Notes: generated by a model from the letters alone, not told the origin. A DNA stretch of 49,954 nucleotides from Alphaproteobacteria bacterium (GCA_028279895.1 JANQMY010000400.1:1-49954), one strand, 5' to 3'; positions 28,143 to 39,536 are shown, counted from the stretch's first letter. Made by a program: numbers and translations.

Positions 28143-29172
28143 CGGGACATCCACCCGTGCAAACGAGGACTTGGTCCCTAGGCGCAAAGCACTGGGCGCG
28201 CTCGGCATTGCCCTTGTTATCGCGTTTGGGCTTTCGCTCTTTGCCGGATACCAGCCACTTGGCATTGTGGACGGACTTGACGGGCTTTGGGCTTGGCCAT
28301 TGGCTGACGACAAATCCATCAACGCTGTGATCATGCAAGAGATTAGGCTTCCACGCACGCTGCTCGCGATCGTCATCGGCGCGTCTTTGGGCATCAGTGG
28401 AGCTGCACTGCAGGGGTTGTTCCGCAATCCCCTTGCAGAACCGGGCATCATGGGCGTGTCTGCCAGCGCCGGACTGGGGGGTGTGATCTCAATCTATTTC
28501 GGCTTAGGCGTGGCGTTCAGCTTGGCAACGCCCCTTGCAGCCATTGCCGGGGCCAGTATCACGATGATTGTGCTTCTGGCGATCAGCTTGAGAGACACGA
28601 CACCGCTGACCCTTATTCTGTCCGGCGTTGCCCTCAGTAGCCTAGCTGTTGCCTTTACGTCATTGGCGATGAACCTGTCACCGAATCCTTTCGCTCTTAG
28701 TGAGATGATTTTTTGGCTCCTCGGTTCGGTCCGAGACAAAAGCTTGACGGATATTTGGCTGTCATTGCCATTTATGCTGGTCGGTTGGGGGTTTTTGTTC
28801 GCATCCAGGCGGAGTTTGGATGCGCTTGCTCTAGGGGAAGATGTAGCTCAGAGCATGGGGGTGGAGCTGAGGAGGGTGCGCCAAATGGTCATCATGGGGA
28901 CAACCTTGTGCGTTGGCGCGTCGGTGGCTGTGGCGGGTGCGATCGGATTTGTGGGTCTGGTTGTACCGCATTTGTTGCGGCCTTTCGTCGGGCAAATGCC
29001 AAGCCACCTTTTGTTGCCAAGCGCCCTTGGCGGTGGAGTTCTTCTGCTTGCCGCAGACATTGTGGTACGCATACTGCCGGGAAACCAAGAATTAATGTTG
29101 GGCGTCCTGACATCGTTCATCGGCGTACCCTTCTTTCTCTATCTGATTCTCAAGCGAACACCGACCCTATGA
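28120..29172 (+). CDS. btuC: Iron/cobalamin ABC transporter permease BtuC-like
   Basis: FecCD-type: IRLPRTLLAIVIGASLGISGAALQGLFRNPLAEPGIMGVSASAGLGGV...GAIGFVGLVVPHLLRPFVG. Confidence 0.92.
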   Translation: MTSNDGHSGTSTRANEDLVPRRKALGALGIALVIAFGLSLFAGYQPLGIVDGLDGLWAWPLADDKSINAVIMQEIRLPRTLLAIVIGASLGISGAALQGLFRNPLAEPGIMGVSASAGLGGVISIYFGLGVAFSLATPLAAIAGASITMIVLLAISLRDTTPLTLILSGVALSSLAVAFTSLAMNLSPNPFALSEMIFWLLGSVRDKSLTDIWLSLPFMLVGWGFLFASRRSLDALALGEDVAQSMGVELRRVRQMVIMGTTLCVGASVAVAGAIGFVGLVVPHLLRPFVGQMPSHLLLPSALGGGVLLLAADIVVRILPGNQELMLGVLTSFIGVPFFLYLILKRTPTL

Positions 29173-29945
29173 CGGCTATCGACATCACAGGCCTGGACGT
29201 GACGCTGGAGAAACGGAAAATCCTTTCTGACTTGTCGCTATCGATCGCCCCCGGTGCTTTTGTGGGCGTGGTTGGCCCAAATGGCGCCGGCAAGTCGACC
29301 CTCGCGAAATCCTTATTGCGGCTGCTTGAGCCCGATGAGGGCACCATCACAATCCAAGGCAAAAGGCTGACCGCGTATCGCCGAAATGAACTTGCTAAGG
29401 TCTTGTCGTACCTGCCGCAAGATGCGCCCGTTCATTGGTCGATCACCGTGGAGGAAGTTGTTGGACTAGGACGCTTTGCCTATGGAGGCCTTTCTTATGA
29501 GGCCACAACAAACAAGGCCGCAATCGAAAGCGCTCTAACGGCTACCGACACCGCGGCACTTCGTACGCGCTCAATTTCGCGATTGTCCGGCGGAGAATAC
29601 GCCAGAGTTATGTTAGCACGTGCCCTTGCTGCCACTGCGCCGATATTGATCGCCGACGAGCCGATCGCTTCGCTTGACCCCTACCATCAACTGCATGTCA
29701 TGGAGATTCTCAAACAGTATGCGGAGGATGGGAACACAGTTCTTGCAATTTTACACGACCTTACACTGGCGGGACGCTTTTGCGATCGCATTGTGATGAT
29801 GGGGAATGGCAAAGTGGTGGGGGACGGAGCACCGCAAGAAATACTGCGGGGCGACCTTCTGCAGCAAACATATGGTGTCCAAACAATCGATGGTCATCAC
29901 AAAGGCGAACGATTTGTGATTCCATGGAAGAGACGCAACCTTTGA
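29169..29945 (+). CDS. btuD: Iron/cobalamin ABC transporter ATP-binding protein BtuD-like
   Basis: Walker A GPNGAGKST, signature LSGGEYARV, Walker B PILIADEPIASLDPYHQL. ATG at 29169 overlaps the btuC stop. Confidence 0.92.
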   Translation: MTAIDITGLDVTLEKRKILSDLSLSIAPGAFVGVVGPNGAGKSTLAKSLLRLLEPDEGTITIQGKRLTAYRRNELAKVLSYLPQDAPVHWSITVEEVVGLGRFAYGGLSYEATTNKAAIESALTATDTAALRTRSISRLSGGEYARVMLARALAATAPILIADEPIASLDPYHQLHVMEILKQYAEDGNTVLAILHDLTLAGRFCDRIVMMGNGKVVGDGAPQEILRGDLLQQTYGVQTIDGHHKGERFVIPWKRRNL

Positions 29946-29968
29946 ACTGAGGTTGGCGTGCTTACCAT

Positions 29969-31291
29969 TCAGGACAAAGAGGCTTCCATCGCCGTGATGG
30001 TTTGAGTAATCGCGGCTGCCACGCCACTCAGCAGTTCGGGATGAGTGTTCTTGGGATCATCACCAATTGCATGGGTATAATAGTTCGCCCCATACAATCC
30101 AACCGCAGGGTAACCCGTTTGGAAAATGTCACGAATTTCACCGGCCGCGCTATGGGAGCGCGGGCGAACGCCCGGAAGTGAACTGAATGCAGACCTAACA
30201 TGCGGCATGAGGTCTTGCGATACGACTAAGTTTTCAACCCCTCCGTGAGACGCATCGCGGATGAGTCCCAAGTCGGAAATTTGCCATCGCCAGGTCGCCG
30301 TACATCCGCCAAGCTCCACCCAACACACCGACTGACCGGGTGGCGGGGCTAACGTGTCGACGAAGTCTTTTCTACCACGAAAGCCGACTTCAGCGCCGGA
30401 GTGCGCAACAAATACATAACTGCCTTTCGACGTGTTCCGCGCAACCCAATCCGCAACCGACAAAAAAATCGCCAACGGTCCGCCACGCTCTCCGGCGCAG
30501 GACAGCCATCCGGTAAAGGCTGTCGATATAACGATCTTTGGTCCGCCCCGATCGATCTGTCCAATGACGTTTGGTGCTTGGGCGTGATCTTTGGCTTCTC
30601 CGGTTAGAACGATCTTAGCATCCTGCCGGTCGACAGCAACCTTGAGAACAGATTGGTAATTCTTGGGCGCAAGGCTCATAACAGGGATCGGCCAAGGCCG
30701 TTCGCTGTATGGGGCCGGCACATCTTGAGTAAGGTGCTCGATCTGGTCCAGACCGACATGCGGGTTACACACGATAGCCGCCTTCGCGCCGCGGACCGCA
30801 ACCTCATTGATACGTCGTACGTGAAGAGACTGATCGTGCACTTCAAGGGACCGAACAGGAACAAGCGCTATCTTACCGTCGAGCGGCTCTCCGGTGCCTT
30901 CCGGATCAAAGACGGCGAGAGGTCCCGTCACACCGCCGCCCGGCGTGACTTTAGGAAACCACAATGGGAAAGCTTCGACAGGCGCGCCGCTTATGTGAAG
31001 CGAATACTCTTGAAGGTCAAAGAATCGAAACTGCCAATATGGCGTCGAGACGCGCATGCCGCCCTTCGTCAACCGCTCAGCAACCCAATCGACGGTCGAG
31101 CGGTTTTCGTGACTGCCGGTACGATGATGTCCGAATTGGTAGTAGGTCAAAACATCTTCGAAGAGGCGTCCCCCTTCGGCAGGCGCCCGTGCGAGCGCCG
31201 TCGGGGCCATAGGCAGCAGACAAAGCGTCGATGCACCGCCAGCGAGAATTTGCCGTCGATTAAAGGCTGTGCCGGCACGGCTCGACTTCAT
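29969..31291 (-). CDS. Tat-exported M28-family-like protein (probable degenerate aminopeptidase)
   Basis: Tat signal NRRQILAGGASTLCLLPMAPTALA; M28/PA-type layout; start MKSSRAG at 31291 preferred to the ORF-track start at 31408. Confidence 0.7.
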   Translation of the reverse strand: MKSSRAGTAFNRRQILAGGASTLCLLPMAPTALARAPAEGGRLFEDVLTYYQFGHHRTGSHENRSTVDWVAERLTKGGMRVSTPYWQFRFFDLQEYSLHISGAPVEAFPLWFPKVTPGGGVTGPLAVFDPEGTGEPLDGKIALVPVRSLEVHDQSLHVRRINEVAVRGAKAAIVCNPHVGLDQIEHLTQDVPAPYSERPWPIPVMSLAPKNYQSVLKVAVDRQDAKIVLTGEAKDHAQAPNVIGQIDRGGPKIVISTAFTGWLSCAGERGGPLAIFLSVADWVARNTSKGSYVFVAHSGAEVGFRGRKDFVDTLAPPPGQSVCWVELGGCTATWRWQISDLGLIRDASHGGVENLVVSQDLMPHVRSAFSSLPGVRPRSHSAAGEIRDIFQTGYPAVGLYGANYYTHAIGDDPKNTHPELLSGVAAAITQTITAMEASLS

Positions 31292-31512
31292 GGTGTCTGC
31301 TCCGAACGTCAGGCATGAGTACACGATTAGTCCCGCGTTAACGCCTTGACTTACGGTGTGCGAAGCCGTGGTGAAACGGCAGTTTTCGCGCCGCCGAACC
31401 CTGCTCACCCTTCAAGGCTTTAACGACACGGACATAATATCCGCCAAGCAATTACCCAAATATTGACGCAATTCCTAAAACTGGGCCGAATTGGTCACAT
31501 CGGAAAGTTAGG

Positions 31513-32241
31513 TTAACAGAATGTTGATCTATCGATCGGTGAGTCAATGATGACGGGCGGCGCACTTTCTTTTGCCAATGAGATCCAGGTTGCGAATTCT
31601 TGGTCTATAAGACGCTCGAATCCAGCTATGGCCAGTTCCAGATCCCCTGCCTCAAACGCCGTAATTATATCCGTCAACAACGCCCCTCGATACTTGTTGT
31701 AATGCACACGAAAAAACGACGTATAATGAGGACCCTTTCTCATCCAAAGGCCTTGGATGAGTGTTAAGAGATAGGGCGCGCCCGCTAACCTGTACAGTTT
31801 GAAGTGCAGGTTATAGTTGGCTTCAATTACTCCCGGCCAGTCGTTTTGATCGTATGCGCCTCTGAGTATTCTGGACTGAGCTCTGATTTCGTCGAGGAAG
31901 TCTTCGTCTGCATTCCGCAACCCCAGGCGTGCCGCTAAACCTTCGAGAGACTTGGTAACTCTGTGAAGCTCAGCAATCTCCGCCTCTGACAAGATTGGCA
32001 CAACGACAGAACCATTAGGAAGCAGTCCAAGTACATGTTCCGCGACGAGCCGCTGTAAGGCTTCACGAACCGGCGTAACGCTGACTTTCATCGCAACAGC
32101 CAACTGGCGGTTCGTCATCTTCTGGCCTGGTTGTAACTTACCCACAAGTAACGCATCCCGCATCTTCTCGTACACTTGCTGCTGCAATGTTGGTTTGGGG
32201 CGCCTAGAAAGTACCATCCGTCCTTCCGCTCTATCTTTCAT
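31513..32241 (-). CDS. GntR-family (FCD-type) transcriptional regulator
   Basis: TLQQQVYEKMRDALLVGKLQPGQKMTNRQLAVAMKVSVTPVREALQRLVAEHVLGLLPNGSVVVPILSEAEIAELHRVTKSLEGLAARL. Confidence 0.92.
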   Translation of the reverse strand: MKDRAEGRMVLSRRPKPTLQQQVYEKMRDALLVGKLQPGQKMTNRQLAVAMKVSVTPVREALQRLVAEHVLGLLPNGSVVVPILSEAEIAELHRVTKSLEGLAARLGLRNADEDFLDEIRAQSRILRGAYDQNDWPGVIEANYNLHFKLYRLAGAPYLLTLIQGLWMRKGPHYTSFFRVHYNKYRGALLTDIITAFEAGDLELAIAGFERLIDQEFATWISLAKESAPPVIIDSPIDRSTFC

Positions 32242-32797
32242 TATACTGATTTTTCGGATCTAGAGGAGCGAAAGCCCATATACCCTCGCCTCACCACACC
32301 CGCATTATGGGCAAAGAAAACTGGCACTCGCGATTGTTGTTCTTACTCTTTACTCTATACACTGCTATCGAACCAAAGGTACCCAGGTTTTTGCCCAAAC
32401 GCCCCACTGCATTTCAGAATAATCGTGCTCCGTGCACCGACTTGAAAGGGGTCCGAACATAGCCGCCCGCGCTCCAAGAAGACCAGCTAAGAACGCAGAC
32501 AGAATTCCACATGCTCTTCTCGCTTCGTAAGAATTTGCCGAAAGCCGCAGATACCCTTATGCGACCAAGACCGTTCTTCACGCTCTGCTTGTCCAGCGGC
32601 ACATCTTTTCACCCGATACTCTCACAAGCCCTACCCCCATTCGATCTGTCGGCACCGCCAGTTAAACCATTGAAATATTGGACATTTCCTCCCCTAGCCA
32701 AGCAAATTAGTCATCTTACATCCTTGGCGCATGACACCGTGAGAAATTCCGACTATGTTTTCCCGTAGGGGTATGGAAACTTCAGTATTGGGAAGCA

Positions 32798-33283
32798 ATG
32801 AGGAATCTTATGAGCAATAGAATTTGGTTGGCTGGCGTACTCACGGCCGCCACAATTGGTTTCGCTTCAACCTCAGCGGTGATTGCGGAAGAAAAATCAG
32901 CAGAGCAACTGCGCCAGGAACAAGCGGCTAGGACTTGCCTTAGCGTCGAAGGAAACGTCCAAAAGCGAATAGACGCCTGCACATACCTGATCGACAACTC
33001 TGATCAGTTGATTCTGCAGAACGAAGCGGCCAAACCCCAATACATGGCCGTTTTTCATTACAACCGCGCGGCCAATCACCTGGAAGCAGAAAATCTGCCG
33101 GAAGCTCTCAACGACCTCAACAAGTCAATTGAGTTTAACCCAGACTATGCAACAGCGTACTTTATGCGTGGGGGACTGCACAAAAGGCTCAATAACGGCA
33201 GCCAGTCAAAAGAAGATTTCGCGAAAGCCGCAGCGTTAGAGCCTGACAATAAGAAGTATCAAGACGCTGCCAAGGGGCGTTGA
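32798..33283 (+). CDS. Secreted tetratricopeptide-repeat protein
   Basis: 161 aa; signal peptide; YNRAANHLEAENLPEALNDLNKSIEFNPDYATAYFMRGGLHKRLNNGSQSKEDFAKAAALEPDNKKY. Confidence 0.85.
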   Translation: MRNLMSNRIWLAGVLTAATIGFASTSAVIAEEKSAEQLRQEQAARTCLSVEGNVQKRIDACTYLIDNSDQLILQNEAAKPQYMAVFHYNRAANHLEAENLPEALNDLNKSIEFNPDYATAYFMRGGLHKRLNNGSQSKEDFAKAAALEPDNKKYQDAAKGR

Positions 33284-33327
33284 TCACGCCACATGATTCC
33301 CGCTTTACGGGGAGACCATACAGTCAA

Positions 33328-33354
33328 AACGCCCCTTTTTGGGGGCGTTTTTTG
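33328..33354 (+). terminator. Rho-independent terminator
   Basis: AACGCCCC-TTTTT-GGGGGCGTT followed by TTTT, 45 bp after the TPR gene stop. Confidence 0.85.
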
Positions 33355-33366
33355 TGCGCCGTGTAT

Positions 33367-34383
33367 CTAGGACATTGGCGCGCGATGTCTTACAACGTCC
33401 ATAACTCGTTCGACAGCTGCAACGGCGGTCAACTTACGCGACGCGACCTCTGTTTCCATTTCTTCCAAGAGACGGCGCACATGGGTGTCCGATAAGACAC
33501 CTTGTAGAATCTGTGATTCAAGCATCTCCTTCATCCAGGCTACTGCTTGGTGTTGCCTCTTAGCTTCAAATGCTCCATTCCCAATCATAAGATCCTTATA
33601 CTGAATGATCTGCGCCCACAGTTCACCAAGCCCCTCGTTCAATAGCCCGCTGCATATGAGCACTGGCGGGTTCCAACGAGCGTCTTTCGGCGTCAGGATA
33701 TGCATCGCAGCACGATATTCCCCGCTTGCGATCATGGCCTTTTGCTTACCGTCGCCATCTGCTTTATTGATCGCAATCAGGTCAGCGATTTCCAGAATGC
33801 CCTTCTTAATCCCTTGCAGTTCATCTCCAGCTCCGGGCAACATAAGGACCAGAAAGAAGTCCACCATGTTGGCCACCAGTGTTTCAGACTGTCCGACGCC
33901 CACCGTTTCAACAATTATGACATCAAAACCCGCTGCTTCGCACAGTGTGATGGTCTCGCGGGTCTTGCGTGCTACTCCGCCCAACACCCCAGACGTCGGC
34001 GATGGTCGCACGTAAGCATTCGGGTCGGTGGCCAGCTTGTCCATGCGCGTCTTATCGCCGAGAATACTGCCACCTGTTCGGCTTGATGTTGGGTCGATCG
34101 CCAGGACAGCGACCTGATGCCCGGCCGACGTAAGATTGGTTCCAAAAGCGTCGATCAGTGTGCTTTTACCAACACCCGGAACACCGGTAACACCAATTCG
34201 AAGACTGTCCCGGTCCTCTTGCATGAGGCGCGTGAGCAGCTTCTGGGCCATTTTCTGGTCCTCGGGGTGAGAACTCTCGACCAGAGTGATCGCTTGAGCT
34301 AGAGCAGAACGATCCTTTCCAACGATTCCCTGTTCGTATTGCTTCAGTGTGAGACGGCGTCGGGATCGCTGTGGATTGGTCAC
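33367..34383 (-). CDS. meaB: Methylmalonyl-CoA mutase-associated GTPase MeaB
   Basis: GVTGVPGVGKSTLIDAFGTNL, VLAIDPTSSRTGGSILGDKTRM, DVIIVETVGVGQSE, AINKADGD; adjacent to the mutase genes. Confidence 0.95.
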   Translation of the reverse strand: MTNPQRSRRRLTLKQYEQGIVGKDRSALAQAITLVESSHPEDQKMAQKLLTRLMQEDRDSLRIGVTGVPGVGKSTLIDAFGTNLTSAGHQVAVLAIDPTSSRTGGSILGDKTRMDKLATDPNAYVRPSPTSGVLGGVARKTRETITLCEAAGFDVIIVETVGVGQSETLVANMVDFFLVLMLPGAGDELQGIKKGILEIADLIAINKADGDGKQKAMIASGEYRAAMHILTPKDARWNPPVLICSGLLNEGLGELWAQIIQYKDLMIGNGAFEAKRQHQAVAWMKEMLESQILQGVLSDTHVRRLLEEMETEVASRKLTAVAAVERVMDVVRHRAPMS

Positions 34384-34414
34384 CGCAAGCTGCCTTTTTG
34401 TGTATCAACGCAAT

Positions 34415-36616
34415 TCATTGGTCTACGGAATGATTGAGTGCCTCACTCAATTTCTCCAACAGCTCAACGACAGCATCACTGATGACTGTGCCCGGGGGAA
34501 AAATGGCTTGAGCCCCAGCTTTGTATAAATCGTCATAGTCTTGAGGTGGGATGACACCGCCAGCAACAATCATGATATCGTCGCGCCCCCTGGCCTCCAA
34601 CTCTGACTTCAACTCAGGTACCAGCGTAAGGTGACCTGCGGCCAGCGAGGATACACCAACTATGTGGACATCATTTTCGATCGCTTGTTGTGCCGCCTCC
34701 CCAGGAGTTTGAAAGAGCGGACCGATGTCTACATCAAAACCAAGATCCGCAAACGCTGTCGCAATCACCTTCTGTCCGCGGTCGTGCCCATCTTGCCCCA
34801 TTTTCGCGATCAAAATCCGCGGGCGCCGGCCCTCCTGAGCCTCAAACTTAGTCAGTAAAGCCTTGATCTTCTGGGATGGTCCAGTCATATCTCCCAGCTC
34901 CCTCAGATATATGCCGCTGATCGCATTAATCTCCGCCTTGTGACGACCGAATACTTTTTCAAGAGCCGAAGACATCTCACCAACGGTCGCCTTCGCGCGA
35001 GCTGCTTTAACTGTAAGGTCCAGCAAATTGCCTTCGCCTGTTTGGGCTGCCGCGGTGAGTGCCGTAAGCGCCGATTCCGTTTGAGCAGAATCCCTTTCCT
35101 GCTTTAAACGCTCTAGCATTTCGATCTGCTGTGTACGAACAGTTTCATTATCCACTTTGAGCACCTCAACTGTTTCTGGCTCATCTAATGGATATTTGTT
35201 GATTCCAACGACGGTTTGCTGGCCTGAGTCAATACGAGCTTGCGTTCGCGCCGCAGCTTCTTCAATTCTCATCTTCGGCACGCCAGCTTCGATAGCTTTG
35301 GACATGCCTCCCATCCCTTCGATCTCTTCAATATGTGTTAGAGCGCGTTGAGCCAGATCATATGTCAAACGCTCAACATAATATGACCCTCCCCAAGGAT
35401 CGATCACCCGGCATGTACCCGTTTCTTTCTGAATAAAAAGCTGCGTATTTCGCGCGATTCGCGCACTAAAGTCCGTCGGCAAAGCAAGCGCTTCATCGAG
35501 CGCATTGGTGTGGAGCGATTGGGTGTGGCCATGCGTTGCAGCAAGAGCTTCGACGCAAGTACGAACCACATTATTGTAAACATCCTGCGCGGTTAGACTC
35601 CATCCGGACGTTTGGCAATGCGTTCTCAATGAAAGTGAACGTTGATTCTCTGGTGCAAACTGCTTCATCAGTTTTGCCCAAAGCAAACGAGCGGCGCGCA
35701 TCTTGGCGACTTCCATGAAGAAGTTCATGCCAATCGCCCAGAAGAAAGACAGTCGTGGCGCAAAACTGTCTACATGAAGTCCCGCATCCAGCCCCGCACG
35801 TACATACTCAATACCGTCAGCCAGAGTATATGCGAGCTCCAAGTCGGCGGTCGCACCCGCCTCCTGCATATGATAACCGGAGATCGAGATGGAATTGAAC
35901 TTTGGCATATTCTCGCTGGTGTAAGCGAAAATGTCGGAGATGATCTTAATGGAGGGCGCAGGAGGATAGATATATGTATTCCGCACCATGAATTCTTTCA
36001 GAATATCATTCTGAATCGTACCAGATAGCTTTTCGGCCGGTACGCCTTGCTCCTCCGCTGCGACAATGTAGAGTGCCAATACCGGAAGCACCGCGCCATT
36101 CATCGTCATTGACACACTCATCCGGTCCAAAGGAATGCCGGCAAACAAAGTGCGCATATCGTAAATTGAATCGATTGCCACCCCCGCCATACCAACATCG
36201 CCGGCGACGCGAGGGTGATCCGAATCGTAGCCGCGATGTGTGGCCAAATCGAAAGCGACAGAAAGCCCTTTTTGACCCGCCGCCAAGTTTCGGCGGTAGA
36301 ACGCATTACTTTCCTCTGCTGTCGAAAACCCCGCATACTGCCGAACTGTCCACGGCTGGTTAACGTACATCGTTGGATAGGGACCGCGCCCATATGGTGC
36401 AATGCCCGGCAGTCCGGAAATAAAGTCTAGATCCCCCACATCTTCGGGACCATAAACCGACTTTACGTCAATGCTTTCGGGAGTGCGCCACGCAGTTGGG
36501 CCCTGCCCATTTGATGAAGACTGATCGACAAGTCGTTTCCAGGCTGCGAAGCTCGCCGGTTCTCGATTGTCCCCAGTTTCGAAGGGGACGGCAGAAAAAT
36601 CAGGTAAACTGGCCAT
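34415..36616 (-). CDS. mutB: Methylmalonyl-CoA mutase large (catalytic) subunit
   Basis: [64 protein letters not shown]-terminal B12-binding [31 protein letters not shown]. Confidence 0.97.
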   Translation of the reverse strand: MASLPDFSAVPFETGDNREPASFAAWKRLVDQSSSNGQGPTAWRTPESIDVKSVYGPEDVGDLDFISGLPGIAPYGRGPYPTMYVNQPWTVRQYAGFSTAEESNAFYRRNLAAGQKGLSVAFDLATHRGYDSDHPRVAGDVGMAGVAIDSIYDMRTLFAGIPLDRMSVSMTMNGAVLPVLALYIVAAEEQGVPAEKLSGTIQNDILKEFMVRNTYIYPPAPSIKIISDIFAYTSENMPKFNSISISGYHMQEAGATADLELAYTLADGIEYVRAGLDAGLHVDSFAPRLSFFWAIGMNFFMEVAKMRAARLLWAKLMKQFAPENQRSLSLRTHCQTSGWSLTAQDVYNNVVRTCVEALAATHGHTQSLHTNALDEALALPTDFSARIARNTQLFIQKETGTCRVIDPWGGSYYVERLTYDLAQRALTHIEEIEGMGGMSKAIEAGVPKMRIEEAAARTQARIDSGQQTVVGINKYPLDEPETVEVLKVDNETVRTQQIEMLERLKQERDSAQTESALTALTAAAQTGEGNLLDLTVKAARAKATVGEMSSALEKVFGRHKAEINAISGIYLRELGDMTGPSQKIKALLTKFEAQEGRRPRILIAKMGQDGHDRGQKVIATAFADLGFDVDIGPLFQTPGEAAQQAIENDVHIVGVSSLAAGHLTLVPELKSELEARGRDDIMIVAGGVIPPQDYDDLYKAGAQAIFPPGTVISDAVVELLEKLSEALNHSVDQ

Positions 36617-36620
36617 CTCT

Positions 36621-38675
36621 CTACTCCCCCAACCCTAGCGCCGCGATGGCATCACGCAGCGCGGTCAGGGCGTCCATTCCAGCGAAAAGAAAACTGTCCA
36701 CCCCCAAAGACAATAGCTCTTCCTTATTTGCGGGCCTTCCCGCTAAGTATAGCCGTGTTGGCTTTTCGTTTTTTAGGGCCGAAACAAGGGCTGCCCCGTT
36801 CTCAACATACCGGTCGTCACTTGAACAAATGACAGTAAGACTCGATTTGCTTGCCTGAAACGCGGCAACCAGATCTTCAACGGACCCAAACCCGTCATTA
36901 ATGTCAGCTTGAATACCGGCCGTTTCAAACAAATTCTTTGCAAACGTCATCCTGGCCGTGAACTCGGCAGGTGTACCCCAGGTGGCGAGGAAAATCGTTG
37001 GACGTTTTCCCGTGTTCGCTTTGAGCTGATCGCTAACCTTGCGAAGCGCCTCAAAAGGTCCACTATCCCGGTACACTACCAAGGGGGTCTGCAAACTGTT
37101 CTTGCCTAGAGGCGCAAAGTCCAGCAACTGGGCCCCATTTGAGACGTCAGAAAGCATACTATCCAGGTCACCCCTCGCCGAACGGTCTCGCCATTCCTTT
37201 GGAGCAATGCCTTGCCACGCGTCGCGTAGCTGCGATGTATCCGTTTCACTTCCAAAAGGCGGCTCTTCTGCAAGGTCCGGAAAGTCTGTCACCCCAACGC
37301 GGGTCTCTACGCGTCGAGCAACGTTATGCTCGCGTTGCTGTCTCATTTTTCGGATCACATCGAAAACGATTCCACTGGCCAATGCAGCCACAGCCCCACC
37401 TTCTCGTTCGATATCTTGGAACCCTTCCCACGCTTTCTTCGCCAACTCAGTCGTCAACACCTCCACGTACCAAGCACCTCCTGAGGGATCCATCACATTT
37501 GCGAGCATTGATTCCTCTTGAAGAATTGCTTGCGTGTTCCGCGCAATCCGTCTTGAAAATGCCGACGTGGAATTACTTAGCTTATCGAAAGCTTGGACCG
37601 TAATACCGTCAGCTCCGCCGATGACCGCAGCAAAACCTGCTGTTGTATTCCTCAATATGTTTGTATACGGATCATATACAGTCAGCATACGATCAGATGT
37701 TACGGCGTGAATTGACGATTTTGGTGACGGACAACCACACGCCTCGGCGACACGGGCCCAAAGCATTCGCATAGCCCGCAGCTTTGCAGCAGAAAGAAAC
37801 AGATCCGCATCCACCGCGACAGTGAATTGGATCTGCTTCATGGCATCTTCCAATCTCATTCCGTCATTGGTCAACGCTTTCAAATAAGTCACGGCGGAGG
37901 CGATCGAAACACTCAACTCATATGAATCTGTTGCACCGGCATTGTGATACACACAAGAGTTCACCGTTATCGTTGTCGCTTCCGGAAGCCGTTGCTGGGC
38001 AACACTGGCCAAGCTTGAAAGGTCCGACATGCAAGCTTCAACACTATCGAAGCGAGCTCCTTCGGCTATGGCACCAAGCGGATCACAGTTAAGGCTTGCC
38101 CGAATACGATTCGCCCTCCCTCTTTTTTCACACAATGCAATTAGGCTGAGCGACGCCGGTAGATAGCCAATCCCGGCATCCAGGGCGATCTCGATCATTT
38201 CCAAGTGAACCGAGTTGAGGACAGCTTCTAGATCCGACAAGTGGTGTATGGCGATCCCACCCCGCCCAACGGATTCCTTGACGTCGGAAGGACGAGCGGC
38301 ACGGCCACCACGCATCGCTTCGTCCAGCACGAGCTCAATGGAGCTCACCCCCCCTTCTAACTCCTTAAGAATATCCGCGTTAGCTTGAACCGGGTCCGCG
38401 GTTCGGATCGCCTGCCTTATTTGCCAACCGCCTTTGTTCGACGACAAAGCGTCAAATCCCCGAACAAAAGGAGCAAACCCGGGGTACCGATCAGTGCCAG
38501 GAGACCAATCTGATTGCGTGTACAAAGGCTGTATTTCAATACCATCATACGTCTGACTTACCAGAGCCTTGTCAAACGATGCCCCTTTCAGCGCTTTTGA
38601 GGCAAGTTCCCTCCAGTGGTCCATCTCTGCGGACGGGAACTCCTCGCCCAGTCTTCTTATTTCGGTAGTGTTCAT
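36621..38675 (-). CDS. mutA: Methylmalonyl-CoA mutase small subunit
   Basis: 685 aa; mutase barrel motifs ([64 protein letters not shown]); no DxHxxG B12 motif seen at the C-terminus. Confidence 0.92.
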   Translation of the reverse strand: MNTTEIRRLGEEFPSAEMDHWRELASKALKGASFDKALVSQTYDGIEIQPLYTQSDWSPGTDRYPGFAPFVRGFDALSSNKGGWQIRQAIRTADPVQANADILKELEGGVSSIELVLDEAMRGGRAARPSDVKESVGRGGIAIHHLSDLEAVLNSVHLEMIEIALDAGIGYLPASLSLIALCEKRGRANRIRASLNCDPLGAIAEGARFDSVEACMSDLSSLASVAQQRLPEATTITVNSCVYHNAGATDSYELSVSIASAVTYLKALTNDGMRLEDAMKQIQFTVAVDADLFLSAAKLRAMRMLWARVAEACGCPSPKSSIHAVTSDRMLTVYDPYTNILRNTTAGFAAVIGGADGITVQAFDKLSNSTSAFSRRIARNTQAILQEESMLANVMDPSGGAWYVEVLTTELAKKAWEGFQDIEREGGAVAALASGIVFDVIRKMRQQREHNVARRVETRVGVTDFPDLAEEPPFGSETDTSQLRDAWQGIAPKEWRDRSARGDLDSMLSDVSNGAQLLDFAPLGKNSLQTPLVVYRDSGPFEALRKVSDQLKANTGKRPTIFLATWGTPAEFTARMTFAKNLFETAGIQADINDGFGSVEDLVAAFQASKSSLTVICSSDDRYVENGAALVSALKNEKPTRLYLAGRPANKEELLSLGVDSFLFAGMDALTALRDAIAALGLGE

Positions 38676-39053
38676 CTCGATATCCTTTGCGCTTCTTTTA
38701 GCGATAGGACTCGAAGAATTCAAACAAGAGCAGAAGTGGCGAAGATGAGGGGGTCGCGCAGCCCCACAAGAGAGAAACCCACGCCACCTCTCGCGAGATC
38801 GATTTGGTTGAGTGGGCGGTTAACCTGTAAGCTGCCTCGCTTACATGTTTCAATGCGTTAACCATTCACATGCCGCCTATAAATCCTGTAAAAACAGAAG
38901 GTTAGGAAGAATAGCCGCCGAACAGATCTTGAAACCGCAAAGGGTTAGACATGAATTGGACATCGCGCTAGGGTCCCGGCCTTGCTTCATCTGGGCGGCT
39001 TTCGCATACACGCATGCTGAGTCTGCACCGGGAAAGGTAACAAAAAAAGCTGT

Positions 39054-39536
39054 ATGACCACGACGCCAACTACAGATCTGTGTGACGCAAACGAAGGCCA
39101 GGTCGCCGTATGCGAACCCCTATTTGCAGACTATGGAGGCCTCGCCGCTTTCCACGGCGCGATCGTTACGCTCAAGACCTACGAAGACAATACGAAAGTC
39201 AGGCAGTTGCTTGAATCGAAAGGGGAGGGACGCGTTTTGGTCGTAGACGGTGGCGGATCGACCAGTTGCGCATTGGTGGGTGGGAATCTTGCCGCTCTGG
39301 GCGAACAGAACGGCTGGAGTGGCATTGTCGTCTTTGGCTGTGTGCGCGACCGCGATGAGTTAGAAACGGCAAGAATTGGCGTTAAGGCGATCGGGCATGT
39401 CCCAAAAAAAAGCAAGAAGGCCAACCGTGGCGAAATAAATCAGCCCGTCAAATTTGCGGGCGTTTCCTTTTTGCCCGGCTATTATCTTTACGCGGATAAG
39501 GATGGTATCATCGTGTCGGAAAAGCCACTGACCTAA
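39054..39536 (+). CDS. RraA family protein (ribonuclease E activity regulator / HMG aldolase-like)
   Basis: TTDLCDANEGQVAVCEPLFADYGGLAAFHGAIVTLKTYEDNTKVRQLLESKGEGRVLVVDGGGSTSCALVGGNLAALGEQNGWSGIVVFGCVRDRDEL. Confidence 0.93.
   Translation: MTTTPTTDLCDANEGQVAVCEPLFADYGGLAAFHGAIVTLKTYEDNTKVRQLLESKGEGRVLVVDGGGSTSCALVGGNLAALGEQNGWSGIVVFGCVRDRDELETARIGVKAIGHVPKKSKKANRGEINQPVKFAGVSFLPGYYLYADKDGIIVSEKPLT

Noticed and set aside
28713-29168. 5' part of the 410-aa ORF ending in BtuD
   Set aside because: Lies within btuC in another frame; BtuD starts at 29169.
30653-31318. 221-aa plus-strand ORF
   Set aside because: Antisense to the M28-like CDS; no recognisable motif; Arg-rich shadow composition.
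36621-38675. Possibility that the mutase small-subunit gene is a pseudogene
   Set aside because: The lack of a DxHxxG B12 motif is normal for the non-catalytic MutA subunit; the frame is intact.
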